The notes beneath the pieces are model-generated. The model saw nothing but the letters and a program-made list of their open reading frames with translations. It was not told the DNA's origin and did not search any database. The position numbers and the translations under genes were made by a program. Source: Dillenia suffruticosa (lineage: Eukaryota; Streptophyta; Magnoliopsida; Dilleniales; Dilleniaceae). Taken from it: a stretch of DNA of 64,000 bases. Below, piece by piece: positions 38,309-49,238 of this stretch; the stretch's first letter is position 1; each line of letters begins with the position of its first letter. The stretch lies in NCBI GenBank assembly GCA_033439265.1, contig JAVTVX010000019.1, positions 751,501-815,500 of the forward strand, in the 5' to 3' direction.

Positions 38309-41300
38309 TTAAGACGGTTCTTGCAAGTAATCATCAGGTTCTTGCAAGTAATCATCAGTCGAAGTATCAGACTTTTCCCTTTCTGCGATAAGCATAAGCA
38401 TCTCAAGCCGCTTGCCAAAAGTAAAGCACTCTCATCTCTCTTGTCAAGCTCAGCAGCTACAGCCTCCAGCCATTTCTCCCGCAGGTCATCAAGAAGATTT
38501 CCTTCGTCCGTATTCAATACAGCTCCAGGGGTGCTCGGAGCAGTGGTACGCAATGGCGAATCTCCAGATGGTGGTGGAAGTGTCATGTCAAAAGCATTGC
38601 CCTGAACTCCCAAGTATCAGCAAAAGTCTCATACAAGCCATCACATCAAGGCCGTACTCTCTTATCTTCAGTATACCATACCTACAAGTGCATAGAATTT
38701 GGTCAATTTTGATAAAAGACTATTGATATTGTAGCAAGAACATGAGTGACACATACGACATATACATGTGTGCATTATATTTTTTGTACACAATTTCTAG
38801 GTACTGAGAGGCTTACTACAGCTAGAAACCAAGACATAAAAAAAGAAAATTAGCATTGCAGAAAGGTGAAAAAAAAGGGACAGTACATGTCCGATAATAT
38901 AAGCCAATTACACAACTCTGCAGATGAGGCCAGCTAGAGGTGTGGCAGTACGCATCAGCCACAGTACACATCAGCCACAGCACGCTTTAGAGGAAACAAT
39001 AAATATCTTGAAGCAGCATCAAACATTTCTTCGGCCTACGCATTTAGAAGAATGATTATCAGAAATCTAACATTGCCCTCCAAGCAATTAGGGTCAAGTA
39101 AGTATCACAACATTTCACAGGAATATGCCCTAGTCAACAATGCTGCATACCTGATCCGGATCTATGTCCTTCAACCCATCAGTATACCTAAACCAACCAA
39201 AGAACAGAAATTAAGTCATTTGGAAAAGAAACTAAAAATCTTAAAAGCCATAGTAAATCCACGCTGAACGAAATTTGCACCAATGAACACAATAATATCC
39301 AACTAGAAGTGGTAAGCAAGTCATACAAGGGCAATGCTAATCACAAATAAAAGATCTGTCTAGTTGAAGACCAATGCAATGTATTGATGATGACACGATC
39401 TGGATACCAGAACATTAAACTGCATCAGGACTATTATTGCTTTCTATCTTTCAACTACACTTTATCCCATGCAATTCAAGTACAATAAATTAGTGCAACT
39501 TAAAACTTCACTTACATATATTCAATCATTTTTTTCAAATGCCGCCATGCTTAGATCTCGCTCTTCAATACAAGGCAGTGCATAATCAGGCAAACTATCT
39601 TTTCCTTCAAGAAAATTGTTCATCCGGGATAATCTAGCCTTAAAATACTCCGATCTTGATGTAAAAACGACCTGATGGCAGCGGAATAATCTTTTATCAA
39701 CTCTTATACAGACATCTGCGAGATCATCCATGGATTCACCAAATGCACTGTAGCAACAGACGATGCTAACATGATTACACTGTTGTCTATATCCTCTTCT
39801 ACCGTAGACTTGTTAAGGCAATCTTGAAGGATTTGACGCAAGGCAGCAGGAAGCCTGTCTTCCTCGGGAAGGGACAAACCCTGCAATATAAACCGTTTCT
39901 GAGAGTTGTCAACATCACTCAATGCTTTGTACTCAGCATACTTTTGGTGAATAGCTTCCCTCTCCAGGACCCTCTGTAATGCATCCCATTTGCAAACTTT
40001 GCAAATTCTGATGAGATCTTCCATGTCATTGACTGCGATCTCAAGCCTGTTGGAATAAAAGAAGTGGATGATGGTGTAAAGGGCAGAATAAGACAGCTTT
40101 TCCCTTGAGAATCTTACTTCCTTGTGGTCTTTCCGATCAGTCACAAATTTTTTCTTGAAGAAGGGTGACCGAGAACTCAAGATAACTCCGTGAGCTTCAA
40201 TTGGTCTACCTTGCACATAAAAGATGACATCCGGAGGAAATAATTGGAACTGGATATTTCTTGGGATGAAAGACCTAGTTAGCATGCCATTTCAAGTGTC
40301 AGATGGGCATCCATGCCGATATTGAAATAAGCACGTGCACAAATACAACAAAGACGGTTATAATTACAACAAGATCGCAGCAACAAAAAATTCACCTGCA
40401 AGAGCTATGCTTTATAGCTAATGCTACATTTAACTGAAGAGTAATTTTTCAGGTTGTCACAGGGATATAAAAGTAGACCATGCAAAAAGGCAATTCAAAA
40501 GGAAAATGAGATTCAGCAGGGACATTTGGATCCAAAAATATAAAAACTGGAAATATTTACCCTGTTCATACAAGGATAACCCAGTCTGATAATATGCATA
40601 TTGCTGCACCTAGAAACTCATCATGTCAATTTCTACTTAATAAGTAGTAAGGTTAGTCCCATTATTTAGTTGAACCACCTTGAGCTCTTATGAACCACAA
40701 TCTATCTTTTCCTATTGAGAAAATTCTTAAACATTAAGCAGAAAAGACAATGGGCGCAAAAGGCAAAAGCAACTGATACAAGTGGTACTGCAAAATTCAA
40801 CTTTGAAAGGCATATTAGCAAGTGGAACGTAAGAAAGAAAATGTCAAAATATTTTTTATATATATTAGATAAAATGGCAAAATCAAGATCATTATTAGTA
40901 ACCGGTCCAAAATGAAGAACTGCTGCATTCAAACTAGCCAAAGAATTAAGCACAATAAACCAGATGTTAGCACGAATAGACTTGCAGTAATCACAGCCGA
41001 TAGTCCACTCTCTAGCCTCAGATTGGGACAGGGACAAAGACAAAGGGGAAGCAAGGGGGCAACTGCACCCCACAATTAAAAATAATAATAATAAGTGAAG
41101 TCTGTTAGTTGATTAAAGATGTATGGTAATAGTTTCTATAACCATTTCTATCATAAAACTTGTGTAGGTGTTTTTTAGAAAAATGAAAAGAATGTTGACT
41201 GCCCCTTTCACCTTTTTACATAAAAAAAGCTTGTACCTTAATTTAGTTTCAATTTTGATGATTATTTTTAGATTCAACACAATATTTCAAATGAATAATT

Positions 41301-43029
41301 TTCTACTACTCACAATCAACAAATTATGGGTTATTGGTCTTCTCAATGTCACAGAGAATGATAGTGAACATTTTACAACCAGGAGTTGAAATTTTGCCCC
41401 TACTGCAAAAAGTTTCTGGCTTCACCTACAGATTTGGACTCCACAGTCATCTAATGCACAACATAATTTTAAGTTCTACACAATGAGGTGGGATGCAATG
41501 GAGGCACCGGAAATCCTAAGCCTTATTGACTTGGAAGAAGGCAATTGCGCCATATGTATATTAGGTGAAGTCAAGGTATCATATTCATGCATCTCCAAAA
41601 GCTGAGAAGAACTTCAACAATCATATAGTAAACTCTGGGAGATAAAGTCAGCAATATTAAGCGGAAAAGACAGGATTGAGATGGCCTTTGTGTGACAAGT
41701 ATTCCAACATTATCCTATACTTCAAATGGAATACTTATTTTGGTCGAAATAAAGCCACAAGATTCCATTGTCCAGATCATCAAAAATCCTTTCTGAAACC
41801 TTATCCTATGGCTTCCTTACGTGCCATAAAATTCAAAACTATTGAAAGGGGAAATAAAATTTTAGCCATGCAAACACTTCACATCATCCCCTTTTCTTCT
41901 GAAAACACTGGCACAACCACAAAAGCTAAAACAGTCATTTATAACCTGAACTTATTCCCAAGACCAGCACTCCCAACTGCAAATCTACTGACCAAAATCA
42001 ACTGAATTCTCAACTTAGTACCGGCAGAGAATGTATACCCAAAAGAATAGTTATAAAGATCCCAATGACCAATTCGGAGAAAAAAATAGACCTGAATTCG
42101 GCAACCTCATTTCAATCTTACATTAACCTGTTATTCTTATTGAATATGTTACTAAATGGCAGACAGTATCAAAAAACAATAAGATGGGCAAACTGATTAA
42201 CATCGTAACCATAAGTAATCTAATCCAATTTCCTAGTACCAGCATTCTTATTGCATGTGCACATCGTAGAATATAATTAAACAATCAAACTAATAGCCAA
42301 AACAAAGAAACAAAGACTCGATAATGAAACAGATCTGAACTCATCAATCCCATTCCAGCTTTATTAAAATCCCAGTTATTTTTATTGAATATGTTACTCA
42401 ATGGCAGAGTGTATCTTAAAACAAGAAGGTGGGTAAACTAATTAACATTGTAATCATAAGTAAATATTCCTATTCTTAGTACAAATCCAAAAATATCATA
42501 AACATTCAAACTGCCAAAACAATCAAACAAAGAATACCCAATAAGTAGATGGACCTGAAGTCAGAATCCCCATTTTATCCAGTTCGAAAAATCCTCTATT
42601 TCCACCACAGCCCAAAAAGGTCTCCCTCAAAGCCGCCTGCAATGGCCCCAAAGGCGGCGGTCTCGCCTCGTAGGCCTTCAAAAGCTTCCTCACTTTCAAA
42701 TTTAACGCCGCATGGTGACACCTATCTCCATCAAATGTATGCTCAGAGCAAATTGCTCCATTCTCCAACAACATTCTGGCAGCATCCAAATGACCCGCCA
42801 AGCAGGCATAGTATAAAGCCACCGAATCCCATTGATCTCTATCATTGATATTCACACCAGACTCGAGAAGATACCGAAGTCTGTTGACGTCGCCAGCTCG
42901 CGATGCTTTGAACACGTCGCCGTTTGGGACCTTCTTGAGGGGAATCGAGGAGTGAAAGTCTTCTGGGTCGAGGTCGATTCCGTCGAGCTCGGAATCTGTC
43001 GTGAAATTGTCTGGCAGACCGTTTGGCAT
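38309..43029 (-). pseudogene. Ankyrin-BTB/POZ protein, At2g04740 type, decayed
   Basis: Exons recognised on the minus strand: 43029-42538, 40603-40548, about 40274-39516, 39187-39151, 39035-38887 and 38681-38309. The intact protein would have N-terminal ankyrin repeats ([40 protein letters not shown]) and two BTB domains ([35 protein letters not shown]), a layout typical of substrate adaptors of CUL3 ubiquitin ligases. Lesions: a missing G at about 39740 shifts the frame; a 7-A run at 39529-39535, where 6 As keep the frame, shifts it again; a 16-bp tandem duplication at 38946-38977; a TAG stop at 38934-38936; and at least three indels between 38681 and 38330. The first exon is clean. An in-frame 21-bp repeat (DDYLQEP twice) lies at the C-terminus. 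Two frameshifts are homopolymer changes and could be assembly errors, but the duplication and stop are not of that kind. Confidence 0.85.
42092..42485. repeat. Direct repeat in the first intron of the BTB pseudogene
   Basis: Two related segments of about 150 bp, 42092-42240 and 42332-42482, share TTTATTGAATATGTTACT or close forms, AATGGCAGA, AARATGGGYAAACT-like and AACATYGTAAYCATAAGTAA phrases. They lie about 240 bp apart, next to exon 1. Confidence 0.75.
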
Positions 43030-43162
43030 GTCTTGCTTGTTGTGGATTGAGGGCTCCTTTTGTACATATACGTATTTCAATAACTATTTATTTAAATAAA
43101 ATAAAATGTTCGGACAGTGATACTAAGTTATCTTTTGGGGGGGAGGAATCAATAGCAAAAGG

Positions 43163-44741
43163 AAACTTTGTACCGAAATATACCTATTAAAAGAAAAAAA
43201 TTTAAAGGATCCTCACATCAAAAAATTCTAAATCTAACCCTTATTTGTCACAGATTTAACCCGTAATAAGATCACGTAACAGCGACTGAATGACACCTCA
43301 TCTTCAAGATGTAAAACATATTGATGCATCTTGAAAACGTGACACAACATGTCGTGTCTTAAAGATGCGTCAACCCTTGTCACGCCTTCAACCAACGTCA
43401 AGGCCTGCCGCAGTCCAACCCACGGGCCAATGTGCCTAACTCTTTTTTTCATTTCCTCTTCTCTTATCTCTTCTTCTCTCTTCTTCTCCCGTAACATATA
43501 TATGTTGAACCTATGATATTCATGATCAAAAATGAAAATATTTTATATATATTTTTTTAAGCTTACATCCGTATATCTCACAAATAAAAATACCACAACA
43601 AATAGAGATCGATAAAAAAAATATAAAATAAATAAAATAAAAGCATTCAAAACAAAAGCACCTGAATCAACCTTGACTTTAAATTTCAAAAAATAAGTTG
43701 AATGGAGCACAAAACCGACAGTTGATCAATCCCACAACTTCTTTCTACCTGGTCTGAGAGAGAGAAAGAGAGCATTAGAATATGAAAAATATAAGAAAAT
43801 GTAGAGAGGGAAAAACATCATTTACTTGCCACATGCGAGTCATAGTTACTAGTAACGTAACGAATGTTCAGATATGTCTAGGAATGCAGGGAGGTTGGGA
43901 GAGAGGCTAATGTACGCCGTGGCATTGCAGGGTATTACACTTCTATACTGCTTCTCCCTATTCATAAGGCTGGGGCGAGGTGACCGTACAATTTCTGATG
44001 TTGATGTTATGATGAGACAGAGAAATGAGTCATTAGGTGGGGACGGGAATATCGTGCTCTCATGTGTATGGAGCGTTTCTTGTTAGGAGATCCGTTCCTC
44101 GAAAGGAACCACTACAGCGGTTAGTTTGAATTAATCAGGGTGAAATTCTGGATACCAAACGATGTCCAAAACATGGTACAAAAGAAAAAAATGATTATGG
44201 CCCTATGATATGCCCCATGCATGCGTGACACATGCTAGGCTCTCTTCCTACTTCCCAACCATTTTCACATGACCTCTCCGCTCACACCACCCCTTCGCTT
44301 CCCAGCGCGTTTTCTCTATTTATCAATCTCTCCAAATGAAAATACCATAATGACCCTCATAATTAATTGATACATATATTTGAAATTTGTGAAATTTATA
44401 TTATGAAAAAGAATAAAACACATAACCTCGTATACAAGACATCAACAGAAAAATAGTATCCTTTTTTTAAGGTAATAAAACTTAGTAATCTGGTGTATTA
44501 TACTTTAAAATAAATACATTTTAAGAAATAATTTATTTTTATTTATAACTAAAAAACAATTATTAGATAAATGTTTCTTGATTTCTTATCTAATCTCAAA
44601 TTTCCAAAACTTGTAGCAAAATAAAAAAAAAAAAAAAAGAAAATGATAATTCGAAACCTCATCGAGAGGAAGTGAGGTAATATTGATCATTATAAATTGA
44701 AGAGCTCTTTCCCTAGACTGCTGCAGAGTTTTTTCCCTAGA

Positions 44742-44772
<31 letters not shown>

Positions 44773-45081
44773 CTACAAAAAGCCAGATAATAAATGGGTA
44801 TTTGTCTCTGCATTAGTGCATCAGAAGCTGGTTTGGTTGGAATGCATGTTTTAGGAATTCATGTTTTGTCTTAATTTACCTATATTTTTATTTTATTAAA
44901 CAACAATTCGCGGGTGGGGCCCGAAAACACGCATTGTTGTCTTATTAATATTTTGGGATGACCCGTTAAGATAAATGAAAGGCTTTATTGGGCCCCACTC
45001 GCAAATTGTGCCTGAGGCAAGTAAATGATATCTTTCCCTCCCTACATTTTCTTATAATTTTCATGTTCTAATGTTCTCTCT

Positions 45082-45112
<31 letters not shown>

Positions 45113-45788
45113 AAGATGGGGTGGAAGGAAGTGGTGGGGTTGATCAACTGTTAGTTTTATGCTCCGCTTAACTAATTTTTTGAAATTTGAAGTCAAAGGG
45201 GGTTGCGTAGAGATTTAAGGACACTTTCTTCGTTCAGATGCTTTTGTTTTGAATGTTTTTATTTCCTTTATTTTACTTTTTTGTCGATTTCTGTTTGTTT
45301 TGGTATTTTTCTTTATAAGATATACGGTTATAATCTTAAAAATAAAAAAAATTAAAACATTTTCGTTTCTGATCATGAATATTACAGATTCAACATGCAT
45401 ATGTCACGGGAGAAGAAGAGAGGAGACAAGAGGAAAGGAGAGAGAGTTGGGCACATTGGTCAACGGGTCGGCCTGTTGGCCCACAGGTTGGGCCACGCGC
45501 GGGTCTTGTCGCAGATTGAAGACGCAACAAATCTTAACACGTCTTGAAGATGCGACACACATCTTCAAAACTCGACATATTGTGTCATGTCTTCAAAACG
45601 CGTCAATGTGTTTCGCGTCTTGAAGACACGACACCATCCAGTCACTGCCACGTGCTCTTGTTGCGCTTCAATCCGCAACATCGCCTGTCATGGGTTCAAT
45701 CCACAACAAATAAGCATTAGATTCGGAATTTTTTTGATCTGAGGGTCTTTTAAAATTTTTTTTAATAGGTATATTTTGGTACAAACTC
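43163..45788. mobile_element. MULE with very long terminal inverted repeats
   Basis: The left arm (43163 to about 43832) matches the reverse complement of the right arm (about 45018-45788) almost continuously for roughly 0.7 kb. Examples: TTTGTACCGAAATATACC against TTTGTACCAAAATATACC, TATTCATGATCA in both, ACAGTTGATCAA in both, and ATCATTTACTTGCC in both. The 9-base target duplications are AGCAAAAGG (43154-43162) and AGCAAAAAG (45789-45797), with 8 of 9 bases matching. The middle 1.2 kb encodes no recognisable transposase and contains a SINE-like fragment. The element begins 134 bp upstream of the BTB pseudogene's ATG. Confidence 0.87.
44040..44190 (+). mobile_element. Diverged SINE fragment inside the MULE
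   Basis: It matches the 3' half of the SINE at 21897-22118: TATGGAGCGTTTC with a GAGATCCGT segment, GGAACCACTACAGCGGTTAG, and GATGTCCAAAACATGGTA, followed by an A-rich tail. The 5' part with the polymerase III boxes is not recognisable. No target duplication was found. Confidence 0.75.
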
Positions 45789-45914
45789 AGCAAAAAGATG
45801 TTGTCTATCACAAACTGTGTGTGCACTACACTGCACTAATAAGAAAGTAATGATAAGTAAGAGAGAAGTGAGCCTGCAGTTCATGCAGTGCGAATGTTTC
45901 ATCATAATCCTATT

Positions 45915-46031
45915 TAATGTTATCAAAACCATATCGCGTATTGAGCCGTAAAATTCAAAAATATGGTTGAATCGATTGGACAGTGGATCAATATAGTCGA
46001 ATCGCTGTTTTTTTTAATAATAAATAAATAA

Positions 46032-46062
<31 letters not shown>

Positions 46063-47363
46063 ATCAATAATTACTTTTAAAACTCATATTGATAATTAAG
46101 AATTAAATAACTAAATTATAAAATCATATAAAATATAAATTAAAATCATAATATCAAAAATTGATAGTCTCATCATCTCATAGATATTTAAAAAAATAAA
46201 AAACAATCTTAAAAATACAAATATTTCTGATCAACAAATTTCATATAATTTCATAATATTCTACACCTACTAATCCCAACGTGTTACATGAACATGAAGT
46301 TAATTTTATCTTGAGCAGCATCAACTCCATCATCTTGAATAGCATGAACTCCATTATCTTGAATAATACTAACTCCAACCTCATTTTCTTTATCTTCATA
46401 TTCATCATTGAAATCATTTAAATTGATAATTTCATCTAGAAAACAAAATATAAAATCAATTATATAAGTTTTATACGATAAAAATTATGAATATAGCTTT
46501 AGTTTTAAAACCGTACAATAATAAATTACCATTATATACATTTTGAATCGAACAAGTTGTCATTTGTTGTTTAAAAACTTTAATTTCTTTTGCATTCAAA
46601 GTTGAAGGTTTCTCTTCCAATACTCAAATCTCAGTAGATACATAATTCTCAAAATCAATAAGATTATAAGTACAACCCTTCCAATAATTCATAAGTTTGA
46701 AAAACAAAAACAAAAATGAACTTATTTGAAGTTCAACAATTCACATAATAAAATAAGTCACACTTTCAGATAATTCATCTTCCACACAATAATTCCAAAC
46801 AAGATCACTTCGACTTCTAATAGATTTATAGGAAGGAGAAGAACTTGGGGTTGAGTTTATAGGAGATGGTGATGTTGATGGCATATCTTCAATTGAAAAA
46901 GTGAACTTATCAAATGTATAACATGATCATGAGCTAGAAAAAGAAAAAGAAATACTCACAATTGATGATGCTGTAGAAATGATTCAAACAAGATCCTAAC
47001 TTGTCAAATGTTCACAAACTAAGTCTTAACTTGTCAAATATTCACATAGTTCACATTGATGCTGCAGAAATGAAGCACACAACTAAACCATACTAATTGA
47101 TGCTGCAGACATTGTTCAAATGTTCACATTGTTCACAAACATTGTTCACATTGATACTGTAGACAAATCTCAAAGCAGGTTGTTAAGGAGACAATTAAAC
47201 AATACTGATCCAGACAAATCTCAAATATTTTGCATTGATTCTTTATGCTTGCGGTTGCATAACAGAGAAGATTGCACGTTCCTTACATGTTCACAATTAG
47301 ACTATGCTAATACAAAGGTGATGCACATTGGAGAGACAGAGAAAATTGCATATTTCACATTGC

Positions 47364-47415
<52 letters not shown>

Positions 47416-47879
47416 CTGGATATTGGATCGTGATTGCAGAGCCGTGACTTCAAAACAGAGAGTGATCACCTGCAAGATTATTGAAATTGAAATCGAAATT
47501 GAGAGTGAGAAAACGAAATTGAAAGATTTTGTTATAAAAACCCTAAAAATAAAAAAACCCTAAAAATTGGTACTTTCAATTCAAAACCTTAAAAATTAAA
47601 ATCTAATCCTAAATATGTTGAAGTTTGAGTGTTCGACATTACCTTATTGAAGAATCGACGAATATCAAGCCTGGAATCATGGACTGTGAACTGTCGAGCC
47701 CGAGAGTGAGTAGTGAGAGTGAAGTCGAAGACGAAGAGGGAAGACGAAGATGAAGACCGTGAGAGTGTGAGAAAGCAGTGAGCGAAAGAGAGCGGTGGAG
47801 TGAGACAGAGTAAGAGAGAGAGCAATGATAGTGAGAGCGAGAGAGAGCAGTGATAGTGAGTGTGAGAGAGAGTAGTGAG

Positions 47880-47910
<31 letters not shown>

Positions 47911-48158
47911 AGAGACGAAAACGAAAATCGCGAATGTGAAGAGAGCGACAAAAAGCAAAGAAAACAATTTTTTTTTTTGAAGTTTTAACTCTAGACCGCA
48001 GTTTTTTAAAATCGGCAGTTTAAGCGATTCACGTTGGAACCGCCATTGAATCGTCGGTTCAGTTGTAAAACGGTATTTTATTCAATCGAACCGCAAAATT
48101 ATTATGAGAAGGGTTGAACCGGTTGAACTAGCGATTTGGTCTGATTTTTATAACATTG
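45915..48158. mobile_element. hAT-type DNA transposon, internally deleted
   Basis: The ends are inverted: TAATGTTATCAAAACC at the left and, on the reverse strand, CAATGTTATAAAAATC at the right. Subterminal sequences rich in AACCG and GGTT motifs lie inside both ends. The 8-base target duplications are ATCCTATT (45907-45914) and GTCCTATT (48159-48166), with 7 of 8 bases matching. This size is the hAT rule. The interior has coding remnants (46295-46884), a GA microsatellite (about 47366-47411) and a (GGTGAG)n array (about 47878-47910). At 2.2 kb it lacks most of a hAT transposase. Confidence 0.8.
46295..46884 (-). pseudogene. Possible hAT coding remnant
   Basis: The minus strand has a start-like segment at 46884 (MPSTSPSPINSTPSSSPSYK, followed by SDLVWNYCVEDELSES). 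Its Ser/Pro-rich lead and SDLVW..C pattern suggest the beginning of a BED-type zinc finger of hAT transposases. A second stretch (EEKPSTLNAKEIKVFKQQM) lies near 46610-46540. A last acidic stretch (NDEYEDKENEVG, then QDNGVHAIQDDGVDAAQDK, stop at about 46295) resembles the C-terminal tails of such proteins. An in-frame stop lies between the pieces. The catalytic and dimerisation parts are absent. The assignment is partly from context. Confidence 0.5.
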
Positions 48159-48615
48159 GTCCTATTCCTCTGTACATGCCTGAACGCATTTATGCCCACA
48201 AAGGTATTTTAAAATTTAAAATTTGAAATTTAAATTAATAAAGGTCGGGGAGAACTACCGACCCTTCCTCCAACTACAATTCTTTTATGAAAAGAAGAGA
48301 GTTTTGTGAGGAAAAAAAACACTCTAAAATTTTTATACACAAAACTAAAATTTTGAGAATTGAAATACTTATATTTGGAGATAATGATTTAAAAAATATA
48401 ATATTGATTTGAATTTATACGATTGGTTTGACAAATTTAAGATGAAATCCATCGCAATTTGATGTCCACATTTTTAATTCCGTAATTACAGACTCAACAA
48501 TGACAAATAAATCTAAACATTAATTATAAAGATCATAGTTGGTAAACATGTCATTAAGAGTTAAACCCATTTTAATCAAAACATTTAAGCCCCCTGTTAC
48601 TGTTGCTCTCTTTTC

Positions 48616-48619
<4 letters not shown>

Positions 48620-48652
<33 letters not shown>
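48620..48652. repeat. CT microsatellite in the EDM2 leader
   Basis: A CT tract of about 16 units lies in the probable 5' leader of the EDM2-type gene. A leader intron appears to start at a GTAAGT near 48773 and end at the AG at 49214-49216. The stretch 48167-48619 is AT-rich with nothing else visible. Confidence 0.8.
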
Positions 48653-48654
<2 letters not shown>

Positions 48655-49238
48655 TTACAAATACCAGTAGACACACAAGCACAACAGAAAAAGGGCTGCC
48701 CTTTCCTCTCTCCGTTAAAGGTCTGCTCTCTCTCTTTTAGGCAGCCATTATTAATTCATCTTCACCTCAAGTAAGTTTCTTTCCTCAATTTGCTTTTCCT
48801 TTTTCACATATCTGAAGATTCTTCGTTTCATCGTATGAATGTGCTTTCTCATATTTTCAACTCTAACTTCTTTTCTGCATTTACACATTATTCTCTCTCT
48901 CTGTTTGTTTGTTATCGCTAAATTTCTATTGTCAGAAATGGGCCTTTCTAGTTTTCCATTTTTTTTTTTTTTTGGTTTTCTGTAGTTGTTGAATTCTAAC
49001 CTTCATTTGATATTTTGCCCTTTCTTCTCACTAAATTTTCCCTCGGCTTGCTCAATTTTCTTACTAAAAGAGTATCCTTATATAAAGAGGGAGAAAATTT
49101 ATCTATAGCATAGTCTAGTTGTATAATCTTTAGCCCAGATTATGTGAAAACCAGATGATGTTTGGGAAATTTGTTGTTCTTGTGATTATAAAAGTGTAGT
49201 TCTTGCTTTTTTACAGAGTTCGGTTATAGGTGCTAGCA

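Noticed and set aside
43163..45788. Inverted arms considered as a recent palindromic assembly artefact
   Set aside because: The two arms differ at many positions, and 9-base target duplications flank the whole, so a real element is more likely.
47120..47967. Open frames rich in RERERE or SLSLSL
   Set aside because: These are translations of GA/CT repeats within the hAT element.
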